Shown here: piece by piece, positions 49,601 to 62,090 of the stretch
How the letters are laid out: the number at the start of each line of letters is the position of its first letter
Numbering within the stretch: the stretch's first letter is position 1
Assembly: GCA_016165875.1 (NCBI GenBank)
Contig: JABBOT010000008.1
Location: 3,090,794 to 3,154,793 of the forward strand
Length of the DNA stretch: 64,000 nucleotides
DNA from: Acanthopleura granulata
Taxonomy: Eukaryota; Mollusca; Polyplacophora; Chitonida; Chitonidae
Direction: 5' to 3'
Notes under the pieces: generated by a model
Database searches by the model: none
The model's input: only the letters and a program-made list of their open reading frames with translations
Told to the model about the DNA's origin: nothing
Translations under genes and position numbers: made by a program

Positions 49601-52600
49601 TTTAATGTAGCTATCACTTTGCAAGTTGTCTGAAAGCGCAAATTGCAACAGTGGTGATATCTGTCGTCTTCCGCCCAGGCTCCCCATTAAGTGCATATCT
49701 CATGATAAAAGACAAGACTGTAGAATTTTGAATCACCCTCTAACAGGCAGACAGCTTAACCCTCTGACATACAGACAGATCAACTTGCAAAGGTGTTTGT
49801 GGTAGATAATAAATACACGTACAAATGTTTACAATCGCCGACCATGGAATACCACAGGTTAAAATATATTGTATTCTTTATACCCGAAACGCAAGCTCTC
49901 GTCTGTAGCATACTTTGTTAAGCATGTATCCAGCAACGCAATATTGAAACTATTTTATAATTAAGGTATGATCAATATATTTTAAAATTTGCGCGGTTTC
50001 GTCATACTTGTCTTTCAACACACACCATAGCATCCCGACGCCGAATTCCTAATTCCTGACGATGCGGCCATTAAAAGCACTTGCTGGTGTTGGACACTAT
50101 GCATTGCATTATCTCGCATGGATGCCCTCTATTCATCTCCAGCATACATACCTGTCAATGACACTCCACCAGGCCAGGATATCCCATATAGAGCTGGCAA
50201 CCCCAGCTAAATGCTTCACTAAATCAATTCATTCGTGCAGAAATCTTAGCAGAACAGGGGGGGAAAGGAGTAGGCTATCGCCTGGTAACCGTATAGAAAT
50301 CTGAACGTCCAGAATCATAGGCCATAGATTCACGCCATGTGACAGCGCCCTGTCGTCACCGTCGAGTGCTCAGGTCATGCTCCACTAGAAGTCCGACTCG
50401 ACGTTCATTTGGAATTTACGATACATCCTTGGTAGAGCTGGGTAACTATATACAGGAGAAACTTTGACTGGCTTTCACCCACTCTGAATTGCAAGCAGGA
50501 ATATATTACGGAAATTGATAGCTCGGTCAGTTCCTATACCCAATTTGTCCATTGTTTTCCATGATGGGAAATAGCTTTACATATTGTGTCGAACTGAATT
50601 CAAAGTTATTGACCATTTTGTGAATAACTAGATATTATGTTGACTTCAGTACGGTGGCAAGGAATATCGGTTTCGGGTGGACATCTTCGGGCTGGATTTT
50701 TTCGGAAAATATACGTCGTGTCAACTAAAATACTAAGCTTGATTTTCACCGGTTGACGCCCTGAATTATGATTTGGACACTTTACATGCTGTTGTATTGC
50801 TTGCGTATATAACTTGTAGCATCAAACAGTTGGGAAGTTTCATATCCTGTAAAATTCTGAAAAGGCTTTCCTTTGGCAATAATTGAGACCATTAACCTGA
50901 CAGCGGTAGAAAAATCTGACAACTTTTCCGGAATTGTTAACCTGCAATTCAAAAAGCTGGCAAGAAACCCACGCACCGCAAAGCGGCCACCTCGTGCCGT
51001 AAACAAACATTCTTTTCGTTGCACTTATGTTTCCATGCATAATTGATAAAAGAGGACAAGTCAGACCCAAATAAAAATGTTCAATTGATTCATGGCTTAC
51101 TTTCAGCTCATGGCTTTCCTCGAAACATAACTGCACGCAACTGCTGAAAATTGGCATTGAACAACAATTCTGGACGGCAACTTCATATCATCATTCATCC
51201 ATACCATTGAAACTTGATTTTGTTCTCATTCAAGACGCCACCAATTAACTCCTTCTCGTCTTCTTTTCTCCCGACTTATTCCTTGAATTTATAACTCATG
51301 GAAGTTGTAGACGCAAAAATAATATAAACATGTACGAACTATCCTCGAGTGCACGAGAAGCAGGCACTATTCCTTGGATATTAACGAATTATATGACACA
51401 AACCTGGAAGCAAAGACAACAAAAGCATTGTGCACACAGTCCCGTTCAAATAACCTTGTCTCTTTTCTTTATGACGAATTTGGATAAACAGCAGGAAGCT
51501 CCGAGGACTGCGCCAAAGTAAATAATTCCAGCACATCTACATCAGATCGAAGTCTTAGTGGCGCACCGTGGAGATTTATTGCATCTAGTGATACCTCTCA
51601 CTGGACTGCCCCTAACTCAATTGTGCGTCTAGGACAGAGCCACCATACATCAAGCACGTACTTTACCCGTCGGATTCGCTGGTCTCCAAAACCCCGAGTC
51701 ACATACGTGGCCGGGACAAATACTTGATCGTTTGGTCCGACCCTGCCAGAGATAGACTCCGTCTCGAGAGGCTAGATCAAATAACAATGAGCTGTTATCA
51801 AAACTTGTCCCAGGAATTTCACTTGGCCTAATAAACATATGTCTGGCCAACTAGATAAAAGGGCACTTATCGCAGACGTGGGTAAGTTGCAAATGTCTAC
51901 TTGGCTTTGAATTCGGCCCAACAAAGTGGAGCAGCAGACATTCCCAGGGTGAAATTATCTAGGTCTTTGTAACAATTCAGTGGATAGTGGATACCTTGCC
52001 GATGTACACAGACAGTCTTCGCCAAAGGTGAAGACATTGTGAGGTAAAATGCAAGCACATTTCACTTGGGGTCTAACGTAGCAATGGAAATCGATTTTGT
52101 GAAATCCATAGCACACAGTTTTCATCTCCTTGTTTCAGCGAGCGAGAACCCTCGCTGATGATGCAATCATTATGTCCTGCTCTCATGCGAATTGAATTTC
52201 CGAGCGTAGTATTGTAGTATGCTGCATTGTGTACGGATGAGACTACATCGTCGCCGTCATCAGGGGCAGCTTGAGGCCAATAACATTAATGAGCTTATAG
52301 CCTGGAATAATAATTACGTGTTAACCACATCTATGGCCCATAATTACCTGTTTGGCTAACAAACCAGGAAAGAACCCAACAATGGCCCAGGATATTACAA
52401 CGAACAGCTTTGCGAGACGAACGCGAACTTTCCATCGATTTATAGGCCGATATTTTTTTTCTAAAAACAGCCAGTTATAATTCACAGAGGATGTTTAATT
52501 ATTCTGGTACAGGTACATCACACTACTTAGTTGAAAATCGAAATTAAAGGTACACTGAGAGAATAATTAAAGCAATAATCATACTGTGTACTGTGTGTCT

Positions 52601-53517
52601 GAATTTCAACAGTCAAATATCTCAGAAAAAAGTGGAACGATGAAGTCTACCCACTGTGATCTTCGGAGAGAAAGTATTTAAATAACGCTACCCGCAAGGT
52701 TCGCCACTGACTGAATGGCCAACTCGTCACGAGCAATTTGGAATGGATTCATTGCTTTAAAATACGTTCCTTTTGTACAGCTCCTGCTTAATATAGGCAC
52801 GCCAGTTGAGGGTCTCCTTCGTGTATGACGACAAGGAAATATACGGGTGTACATTGTGATTTATAGCGAATGACCAAATGAGGACGAGATGTTCTTCACG
52901 CGTCAAAATTCATCGACATTGATTACAGGGATGACGTTGTTGCAACCGTGGGTAAACATTGGCGGAATTCGTGAGGACAAATTCGTGTCAGGGATACAAG
53001 CGCGAAGAGCGAACAGTTTAATTTACTGATATAAAAGGCAGCTGGGAATTTAAAGGAGGACTAATAAGGTGATAGGGTTGGAGGAATATTTCAGAGCAGC
53101 TATTGATTGATTTGGCTTGAGCTCCTTTTCCTTCCTAAACCAGATTCATTGTTCATCTCATCGACGCACGGCTCCTTTATATCGGTCCTGATTAAAATTA
53201 GATCTCAATCTTGCTGACAACAGGGCTCGGAAACCAGCCAGAATACCCTCTGGATGATGACGGAATGTCTGTTTTTCCAGTATGCATGGTGCAATTCGCC
53301 AAACTCCATTTAAATCCCAAGGATACGTCTCGGTAATTGCTTTCCCTTGCATCATCATCAACAGCGGCTTTCGTAAAATGTGCAATCTTTTGACCAGAAA
53401 ACTAGCGGCTAGAAATGAGATTAGTTAAACAAGCCGAGGGATCGACCAGCTTTACGGCATTCCTAATTTATCACTGATCCCATTGCGCTTGTGACCATTT
53501 CTCATTCCTCACCAGGA
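46679..53517. other. No assignable gene
   Basis: 6.8 kb without supported exons. A plus-strand frame of about 94 codons after a TAG at 48418 (including LLRDIDEEDLAFWCTKAKSG and a later Lys/Arg-rich stretch) is protein-like but has a weak acceptor and no donor. Minus-strand frames at 47378-47803 and 50840-51157 show no domain. Confidence 0.45.
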
Positions 53518-53560
53518 CGTAAATTTATTTATTTATTTATTCGTTTGATTGGTGTATATT
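53518..53560 (-). repeat. SINE tail fragment, minus strand
   Basis: AAATTTATTTATTTATTTAT, then TCGTTTGATTGGTGTATAT, is the reverse complement of ACACCAATCAAACGAATAAA plus an ATAA run. This is exactly the 3' tail of the AATA-type SINE. Nothing of the body follows at the right, so only the last 40 bases or so are recognisable. Confidence 0.6.
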
Positions 53561-55150
53561 TACATACATCTCGTTGTTAAACTTTTTGTTGAATTTGAGT
53601 ATAATCATATATTTATAACGGGAAAACAAGATGTAACCGTGTACTATAATGACTCCGCTATAGCACTAAGCAGTAAGATTATGTTTAAAATAGTGATACA
53701 TGAAATTAAAACAACCTGCACTGAGTGTTTATGTATTCAATATTCAATCACTCAAAATGCCAAGTTGAGGGGTTTCATTTTTCTTTGGTTCCATACGCCA
53801 AAGTTATCACAAACTGAAACCGACTACAATCCCATTTATCATCTGCTGAATCCAAAGATTAAAATCTTTTTTGCAATTTCAGTAGGCGATCAAAACCAGT
53901 CAGCGTAAACATCGCTAAGAAGAAATATAAATGATGATTGTAATGACCTGTGATGTATGGTGTAAAGTATAATCACTGTTTTGGCATGTAGCATTGTGTC
54001 TTACGCTTTCGTCTGCAACTTCAATTGCCCCTTCAGTTTCTTTGTCCAGTTGGAAGCTGCTTGCAAGCCATGCATCGCAGCCATTGAATAGTGATTATCA
54101 TGAGCTGATCTCAGAAATGACGAGGGTCTTCAAGCTTGGTACAAATTAACAAACTTTAGAGAGGAAGAAATCATACAGAGCTGTCACTAAATCTTTTATC
54201 TATTACCTTATTCTCATATTACACCCCCAGTTATAAGAAGACCTTGGAAATGTTTTATAGTTTCCATAAACTGGGGAAACATCTTTACCGGGATTTCATG
54301 AGACCAGAACAGTTCATTTCGCAACTATAAATAAGCAAGATGTTATTTGGACATAAACTGACAAACATTACTAAGGAAATGAGCGCGCTGACGTTAAGAG
54401 GTTATAGACAGGTAAGAGCTTGGTTTGAATGTGGCCTTCGTTCTCTCATACATTGGTTAATGGTGCACTGGCCTTGACCAGTGAAGTGGATTGTAATCTA
54501 GACCACTCTGGGTAGATTGCGGCTGCGCGTTATGAGGATTGGCAAGTGCCTAGAGATGTGAGGTGGATTTTGAGAGGAGCTTTCAAACATAAAGTTGGCC
54601 ATTGTCTCATAAATGCATTATATTTGAAATCGGCTGAAAACACTCCTGACTTGATCCTGTTGTTCGGTATGTTTTATCCGGGTACTGAAGATAATAGATC
54701 ATGTGTACAGGAGGCTTAAGCTTAATTATTTTTATTAAGAAAAGCATGCTGTTATCTACGAATTGTTTTCTTTTGCTTTGCGTTTGATTTAATTACGTCT
54801 ACAGTTCTACACGTGATAACAAATATGTTACTGATATAGTAGGGCTTTAAGCACTGTGAGGGCAGTATCACCGGCTAATTTCTCCTCATGTCTGTTTACT
54901 TTTGCATTTTTCATGCTTAGTGTTACTTCCGCGCATGTTCACTTCCTTAAATGACGACACTTAAAACAATATATAGAATACAGTTAATTTTCACGAAGTT
55001 TCGTGGCTTCTCTGTATCACTCTTTTCTTAGTAAATTAGCCAGCCCTTAAGCATACCATCTCAAAACACACAGCAGACAAAAGCTGTCAGAAAATGAAAA
55101 TTATGAGGTTTTTATAACTGTAGTGTGATGAATCAAAAGCATACCAACTA
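53561..55150. other. No gene seen
   Basis: A 119-codon plus-strand frame (53549-53908) begins inside the SINE tail and has no recognisable domain. Otherwise nothing. Confidence 0.55.
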
Positions 55151-55228
55151 TTTTGTTTGTTTGTTTGTTTTTGTTTTTGTTTTTTTTTTGTTTTTGTTTT
55201 TTTTTTTGTTTTTTGGGGGGGGGGGTGG
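55151..55228 (+). repeat. T/G low-complexity tract ending in G11
   Basis: TTTG units grade into T5G units, then T10-12 blocks, and end in eleven G (55215-55225). The strand asymmetry (no A and no C over about 75 bases) is striking. It could be a degraded minus-strand poly(A) or CAAA tail with microsatellite expansion. Phe- and Gly-rich frames here are artefacts. Confidence 0.9.
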
Positions 55229-55419
55229 TATTAAATCACTTTCAACATCATTTCGGTCATCTTATTATACAGTGGTTCATTGCAACACACTTCTCCAACC
55301 ACCGGTATTTTCACAGTTTCGTATTGTTGAAGTACCACCTTAAGTCACCAAACGTTACCCCTCACCCAGACACATTATAAGAACACAGAGTCTACCTGTA
55401 CACGGTTCATACCTATATC
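55229..55419. other. No gene seen
   Basis: Nothing recognisable between the T/G tract and the tRNA-like fragment. Confidence 0.55.
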
Positions 55420-55600
55420 TTGAATGGCAATGCAATAGGCACCTGCACTAATATTTGTATGTATAAATTTTTAAGTGTCACTCGACTCAGGATTGAACCT
55501 ATGTCTCCTGGTTACAGAGTATAAGAAAAATTGTCCATTGCTGGCCGAGAAGAATGATATCCATCTGAAGGGAGAACCCACCCAGTGGTAGCAGCAGCAG
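55420..55600 (-). repeat. tRNA-derived SINE head, minus strand
   Basis: On the minus strand GTAACCAGGAGACATAGGTT then CAATCCTGAGTCGAGTGACA contains the B box GGTTCAATCC (plus-strand 55490-55499) in a tRNA-like anticodon/T-arm arrangement. CTCGGCCAGCAATGGACAAT upstream may be an eroded D-arm/A-box region. The pairing is too poor for a functional tRNA. A short AT-rich stretch (TTAAAAATTTATACATACAA) follows on the 3' side. Confidence 0.45.
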
Positions 55601-58600
55601 CAGCCCGTTGTAGGGTTAAGCCATTATCATTCTGAAGCATTATGTGTTCAAGTGAGCCGTGAAGTTGATAGCCCGCTGGGGGAGCCAGCTTGAAGCCACT
55701 CCGCTCTTACTGCTCCGCATGGACAATTTTCCGTCTTCAAGTAACAAAAAAAAAGATAGAAATCCACAAGAGAAATCGATGCTTCACGTCCTCGGAGTTC
55801 AAGTAGAATTTTACGAGTTTGAAGGTTTTAATTTAAAAGATTAGAGTGCTACATCTGACTTAAAATAGTTGTTAGGAGAGAATTACACAGCTATAGCGGC
55901 CTAAGATGGACTGGAGATTTCCTACGCTACAAAACACATGTTCCCAGAGAGAAAGCCTACTTGACGACATCGCATCTCCAACTGTGGGGTATTTCTCAAA
56001 GAAAAATAGGAACAAGAGCTGTAGCTGTTGAGATATAGAATTAGGTCTTATTTCCGGAAAGGACGATGTTTGCAATCCTTACCATGCACAGAATGAGGGA
56101 GACAAATCTGATAAATTCAGCGAGGTATAAATTCATGTAGCAGCGATTTTGCCAGCAGATTATCGTCGATTGGCTGAACCTCCTTAATCGTTGCTCTCGA
56201 GCAAATTTTTACTGAATTATGTGTATAGTTATAACTCTCCCCACCGTTTGTCGGGCCGTGTTGACATCAAGATGTCGGCAGCGCCCGTGTTGCCGTTTCA
56301 GCTGTTCAACTTTTGTCCAAATCTGACATTCTTGTCGGCGATTTCTTCTCAACGCATTAAAATTGCGTAAGGCGTTATACAACAATCTGGAGAATAAAGT
56401 TAATAAATGTCCCTTCATTATACCAAAAAGTTGACCATTGTGGCACCCGACTTTTTCCCTCCCCACTACTCCCTCCTCCCTCCCACACCCTGCCACGAGG
56501 AGTGTGCGAGTAAATCTGGAGAAAAATCTTCCGTTTCAATTCAAAACACTGTAGTTGTGTATTGTTGTCCTAATATTGGATGTAATTGCGAAGGTATTGA
56601 GAGACATGAATAGCGGAGTTACAGCATTATCAACACCATAGCAGCAGCAATTAGAGGCAGGTTTACTATGATGACTATTTCAATGTAAACGCAGTCATAG
56701 CTTTTCAAATCTAGACGCAGTGTATCAGGCCACACGACTGAGTCAAGGTTACACAAAAAATTGAGATAACATATAGGTTCCTATTTTGCACAGAGCTCTG
56801 CGATGGGTGTGATTCCACGAGAGGCTCTTCAGCGAGGATAAGTTATTAGCTGTGTTATGTTGTGCTGGAAGGTAGATGTCATTGTTTTAACCCCAGTGAG
56901 AGGCATGAAAGTGTGTCGGTTAATGAAGAAAGTGTCCTTCTGTAACATCTTCAATTTTATTATAAATTTTAAATTTATATTTATATATGATGCGGAGGAA
57001 GAAGGATTCATTTTTCAACTCGAGAAAAATTAGGGCCTTATATAAATATCACCTACTGACATAGGCAAAATATATGAATTCAAATAAAACGCAAGTTTTA
57101 AGATATTATAAATCGTGCCTAAATCACAAACAATACCTCAACGCACCCTCAAGATGACATGGTTCTTTCGGCGAGTAAACACAGATGAGGATTTCAACGG
57201 TAGATAGATTTGTGGATGATAAACTTTCATCAACCACTGATGACATAATGATTTCATGAAATGTCGAACCTATTGACGTTACGGATGTGTAGATATGTAC
57301 GGATGTCACGACTTTTCAGGAATTTACACCCAATTAAATTACACGTAACTCGCAGTAAGACAGTTCGTGGTATTTACATGATGAGGACGTCAGATGTATT
57401 ATTTCCCAGCCGAGGTGTTATTCAAACCAGCTTACGCTTTAAACATATATAATGGGGAAATTGCAGTACATGTACATGTAATTCTGTCCTAATCTGTGTA
57501 GTCTGTGTTTCGTTTCTGTCTTTGCGATGAAGTTTTTTGGGCTAACAACCCAAGTATTTCTCATGCAATGTGAGAAAACGATGCGAGAGAATTCGCCTTG
57601 GAATCGAGTCGCCATTACTGGGCAAAAATACCCCATTTATTTTAAAGGTAACATATAATAAACCATCTTACGCACATAGCATTGGTGTATGACAACGGGT
57701 TCTGATAATAATTTTTAGGACGTGATATATCGGCCTTTAGGGTTGGTGTAAAACTAAAAACCATTTTATGTGCCTAATTCCCTCTAAGAATGTGCCCCAC
57801 CCATAAACGGTAGAATCCCCTCGTTCTTGCCTGACGCCTTCGTATTTTCATAACATTCTTCCCCAGGTATATCTACATTACTGACAATCTAGGTACAGAT
57901 ACCAGCATACACTACGTATTTTTAATGGCTCTTGAAAAAGAAACCGAAGATTTAGTGTTTATTACACCGCCGGGTTTTTCTAAGTTATTCCAATGTTCTC
58001 TGAATGCGAAGGCGGGCTAAAGTCCATGTTTACCTAAATAGATTTTATTAATAGGCAGATTCACCTTAATGTATTGTGTACAGGCATTAACGAATACACG
58101 GGATACGAAGCTTCAAAGATCAATATTAAGGTGAAAGACCTCATTTGACGTCAGTTTCTTTGCGGTTTGTAATGTTTTGTCATTCGGTTCACTGATCACA
58201 CTGTCTTGCACTTCTTGACTTGTTACCAAGGACGCCATTTATGTCATAATTTACAGTCGTGCAAGGTTTCGGTTATTCGTGTAAGGGGGCTGTGTGATTA
58301 ATACTTAGATTTCTGGATTTCATGAATACGATTTTAGCCATTTTGTGTTGAACACTCTCAATCTCCCCTACTGCTTCCAAAAGAGCCATAGCAACGCCGC
58401 GGTCTTTCTATTTGTATGTATATAGTTTGTATATATGTATATAGTGGATCTATATCTGAACTATATATTTACATTAACCAATCTGCTCCGGCCTCCGAGG
58501 ATGAGACCGCCGTTTACCTGGACAAACACTAGACTATCTATTTCAACAACGACCGGAAGTCGATTTCTGTGCTTTGCTCCGTGACTGTTAGAGTTGCCAT

Positions 58601-60667
58601 GGAAATGGAATAATAGATATGCCATGTGAGGACTTGAGGGTTCTGGTGGCGCACTGGAGCGGAAGATCGCTATTGTGACCTGACTCACTATCTTACCCTC
58701 CTTCATTACTTAGTCTTATCGCTCTGGGAAATTTCCTGTAGAATTAACCCAGACAATCCAATAGCTTCTATCCATTAAGCAATGTCAATATCTGCTTAGA
58801 CTACCTTGCCGATTAACTCTGGGAATGTAAACTGCTTTCAACCTTAGCCACGTGTCTGAGACTCCGAATGTATCTTCCGAGAAATGAACAGCATCGTTAT
58901 TCCCAAATGCGTCAAAAAACGTCGAAGACAACCGGTGGTTTTATTGTCAACCCCATTGATTACACATCCTGATCTATACTCGAAACCATCAATTACTTCT
59001 AGGTAAATTACACAGAACATCTTTATCTCTTTGGCTTCGTATTTAAAATTCATTTTGTAATTGTGCTCTATCTTAAACTCAAATTTTCATGTTTAAATAC
59101 TCTGTCATGTCAAGAATTTATGGCATAATCAGAGCAGACAGTTGTATACAGAATTTTTTCCCATGCAACCAGGAAAAAGATATTGTTAAAAAGATGTGTC
59201 CCTTCATCTTTGTGTCCGATCACTGGAATTACTTGTCGGGCAACTACAGTAAATTCAAACCAAAAGTCGGTAAGACATTACAATACAAACACAAATTTGT
59301 ATTTTTTTAAATTTAATTAGCTTGGCCTAAAACAGGTATGTAAGCATTACATATCACTTAACCGCTCAACTGCCGGTAAAGCACTAGTATTTACGCCAAA
59401 CAGGTGGTAATGTATGCAAATGACTGTCATTGTTCGATAATATTAAAACTTAACTTGCTGGGCTAGTTATTTTCCTGCAAAACATAAGTACAAGAAGGTT
59501 TATATAGTGCCTTTCATAAGTTTTCCGTTTTATTACATTTCGTAAGCGTCGATATTTCAAACCGTACACGACTTGGAACTGTTTTTTCAAGCTAAAAGAA
59601 CACGTAGGGCTTGACATGTGATTGTCCAATGTGCCTTCTTTGCCTATTGTGAATGTTACCATAACCTTTTACACAGAGTTGCATTGCGTTGATTAAAACT
59701 TTGCCAATACCAGATAGTCCCAGAGCAAATCGTAACCTAGGAATTAAAGTGATATCTACAAGGGATTTCCAGAGAGAGATGACAATCATTACAACTAAAT
59801 ATGGAAAGAACTTGTTGCCAAAATTCGGAAACAGAAACGCACCAATTATGCGCTGTATAGGATTTTAATCCGAACATAGACTTGCCCGGTGAACTTCGTT
59901 GCCTATGTAGATGTCTATAGAGAATGTCCAAGTGTGATTTGCTAACGTTCAGCCGGGTAGACCTAGTTAAGTAATCACATGGCCTGTACACGTACTGCGC
60001 TACTTGTAGACCGTGTGATTACTTGGCTTCGTGAAACCTGCAACATGCAAGAAATTTGAAAGAAATTGTTTACGTGACCAGAGCTCGTTACGCAATTGAC
60101 CAAGGAGTAAAAAGTGTTTGCAAAGTTTTCAGATTGTATTGTGTCACGATTTAAAGAATGAATTCAACTTGCCTAACGAATTATAAATCAAATTTGATAT
60201 TTTGAAACCAGTTTCTTTCTTCCATTCGTTTTTGCCTGATTTTAACTGGAAACAATTTTCTGACGGTTTGTTCATAATAGGCTTTATAACTGAGCTGAAG
60301 TGATGAATGTCTTTCTCATTTTATCCATTAAATGCATGAAATGTTATAACACTGCTGGGAGCATTTCAGGCCAACCTAAACCTATTCATTGTGCGACTTT
60401 TCTCTGTTATTTGAAAATCACATAGCATTCGTCCGTTACCGGAATATACCATTATGTGCATGTGACAGACACTTATATGTAAACGTCACCGCGTGTACTT
60501 CCGGGTAGACGTGTTCAGAGAAAACTTGCCCCTGGCTAGTGCTCATATCATCCATTGACACTCCCTTATACCACAGTTGACATTGCGTTAATATCCTGTG
60601 AATCAAAGCTATAAAACTCATTTTGTCCATTTACAAACATTATTAAATTTGAGCCATTTGCTCACAG
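55601..60667. other. No assignable gene
   Basis: About 5 kb without a supported gene. A minus-strand frame at 58461-58706 includes NRLPVVVEIDSLVFVQ immediately before CCAG|GTAAAC. It is exon-like but has no clear acceptor. AT-dinucleotide-rich sequence lies at 58418-58445. TGACGTCA occurs once near 58147. Confidence 0.45.
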
Positions 60668-60791
60668 ATCGCCAGGGACCTGCTCTTATTAAAATCCTTC
60701 GTGTTTGCTGCGAAGTACATGACAAATTTAGATCTAAAATCAATCACATCGATGTTGAAAAGCACTTTAATTACGGCTTTTGGCCACTTCG
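60668..60791 (+). CDS. Candidate internal exon
   Basis: It is preceded by GAGCCATTTGCTCACAG; a second possible acceptor is ATCGCCAG, giving a start at 60676. It is followed by CACTTCG|GTAGTA. The frame encodes RQGPALIKILRVCCEVHDKF, then RSKINHIDVEKHFNYGFWPL. The composition is strongly protein-like. With the 60676 start the exon enters in phase 0, which fits the phase-0 end of the 16.3 kb candidate, and it leaves two bases of a codon. No family is recognised. GTAGTA is an acceptable but not strong donor. Confidence 0.3.
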
Positions 60792-61248
60792 GTAGTACCG
60801 TAGCCATATGGTGGCAACTATAATACGTTTTACGTGTTTGCGTAAACGCCTGGTAAGCCTATTTACATACAAAACTGCGTACACTTTTGCCAGTTCCTGA
60901 CAAGCAAATGGTGATGAATGTTACTACTGATCACCGCGATTCGAGAATCTTTCTCTGAGTGTAGGTTTAGCTGCATTTGACACAAAGTCTGTACCAATTT
61001 CACATATCCTTCCCCACAAACGACCAAACCGTCGACTATCGGCTACGAAGCAGGCGTTAACCCACTTTAGCATATATCTATCTACCTTACACACAATGTC
61101 TAAGCAATCCATTCACAGCGTTACCATGGCAACCGATTGCCCATAAGCCAGAAGAGCGTCCATATCCACATTGTATTTGCAAAATGACCGGACAGAAGTG
61201 AGGAGGTGGTCCTTCACTTTTGACACTCTCATTTGTCACTGTTCCCAG

Positions 61249-61390
61249 GATGCTTACAGAAAGCCTTGTCCCTGTCAGCTCATCTTTTGCCCACCAGACG
61301 GCGCTAGTTATCTGTTACCTACAGGCAGATTTTCAGTGTGCAACACACATATATTATAGAATGTACTTTTACCAGAAAAGCATTGGACAG
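61249..61390 (+). CDS. Candidate internal exon, alternative to 62091 exon
   Basis: An excellent acceptor (TCATTTGTCACTGTTCCCAG) precedes an open frame beginning after one base with MLTESLVPVSSSFAHQTALV and continuing ICYLQADFQCATHIYYRMYF to GGACAG|GTTCAT. The one-base entry completes the codon left by the 60668-60791 candidate, and it ends in phase 0, compatible with an acceptor at 62181. Other frames of the segment are also open, including a Cys-rich one, so the reading frame is uncertain. Confidence 0.22.
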
Positions 61391-61610
61391 GTTCATGTTG
61401 AGAACTGACCCCAACCGACGCTGTTTTCAACATCTCAAAATTTATACGGTGTCTGCTTCGAAGGCAATTGGAGCTTAGTCGACATGTAAACGCAAAATCT
61501 TCGCCTGGGATATGGCATTAGGTTTTATGGACAACTTTTAATCAGATCAATTTTTCATACTTTCATTCAACAAGTTTAATTCCATGATTCGGAACTACAA
61601 ATCTCACCAT

Positions 61611-61894
61611 TTGAACCCGTGGACCGCGGAGGGGGGGGGGGGGGCGCCCCGTGGTTCAGTCGGCTAGCGCTCTAGCGCAGCGCCATTACCCGGAAGCCTC
61701 CCACAAATGCGGGGTCACTGTAAGATCAAGTCCTGCTCATGTACGTAGGAACGTCTGCCAGCAACTTGCGGATGGTCGTGGGCTTCCCCCCGGGTTCTCT
61801 GCCCGGTTTCCTCGCACCATAATGCTGGCTGCCGTCGTATAAGCGAAATATTCTTGTCTACGACGTAAAACACCAATTGAAAAAGTTGAACCCG
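61611..61894 (+). repeat. Full-length tRNA-derived SINE with 9 bp TSD
   Basis: TTGAACCCG at 61611-61619 and again at 61886-61894 is a perfect 9 bp target-site duplication. Inside are a G14 run (61631-61644), CGCCCCGTGGTTCAGTCGGC (A-box-like), AGATCAAGTCC (B-box-like, about 61726), CCAGCAACTTGCGGATGGTC, TCTCTGCCCGGTTTCCTCGC, ACCATAATGCTGGCTGCCGT, CGTATAAGCGAAATATTCTT and ACGACGTAAAACACCAATTG. It is the youngest-looking copy and defines the family for the window. Its (AATA)n tail is almost absent. It may belong to a broadly distributed animal SINE superfamily; I could not verify which. Confidence 0.9.
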
Positions 61895-62090
61895 GACGAA
61901 CATAAGCTTGGCCTAAATCTGTTAACAGAACGCAGTTGCTCTGAGAACAATCTTTCCTTTTAAGTTAGAATGGTGTAACGATTTGTCCCTCATCTGTAGA
62001 CGAGCAATTTTGCAAACATATTAAACATTAGTTACTTGGAAGAGAAACTAAGATAGCATGACGTCGAGGAGGAGAATGGTCTCCTTTTAG

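Noticed and set aside
55125..55380. Phe-rich and Gly-rich open frames
   Set aside because: They are translations of the T/G low-complexity tract and G11 run.
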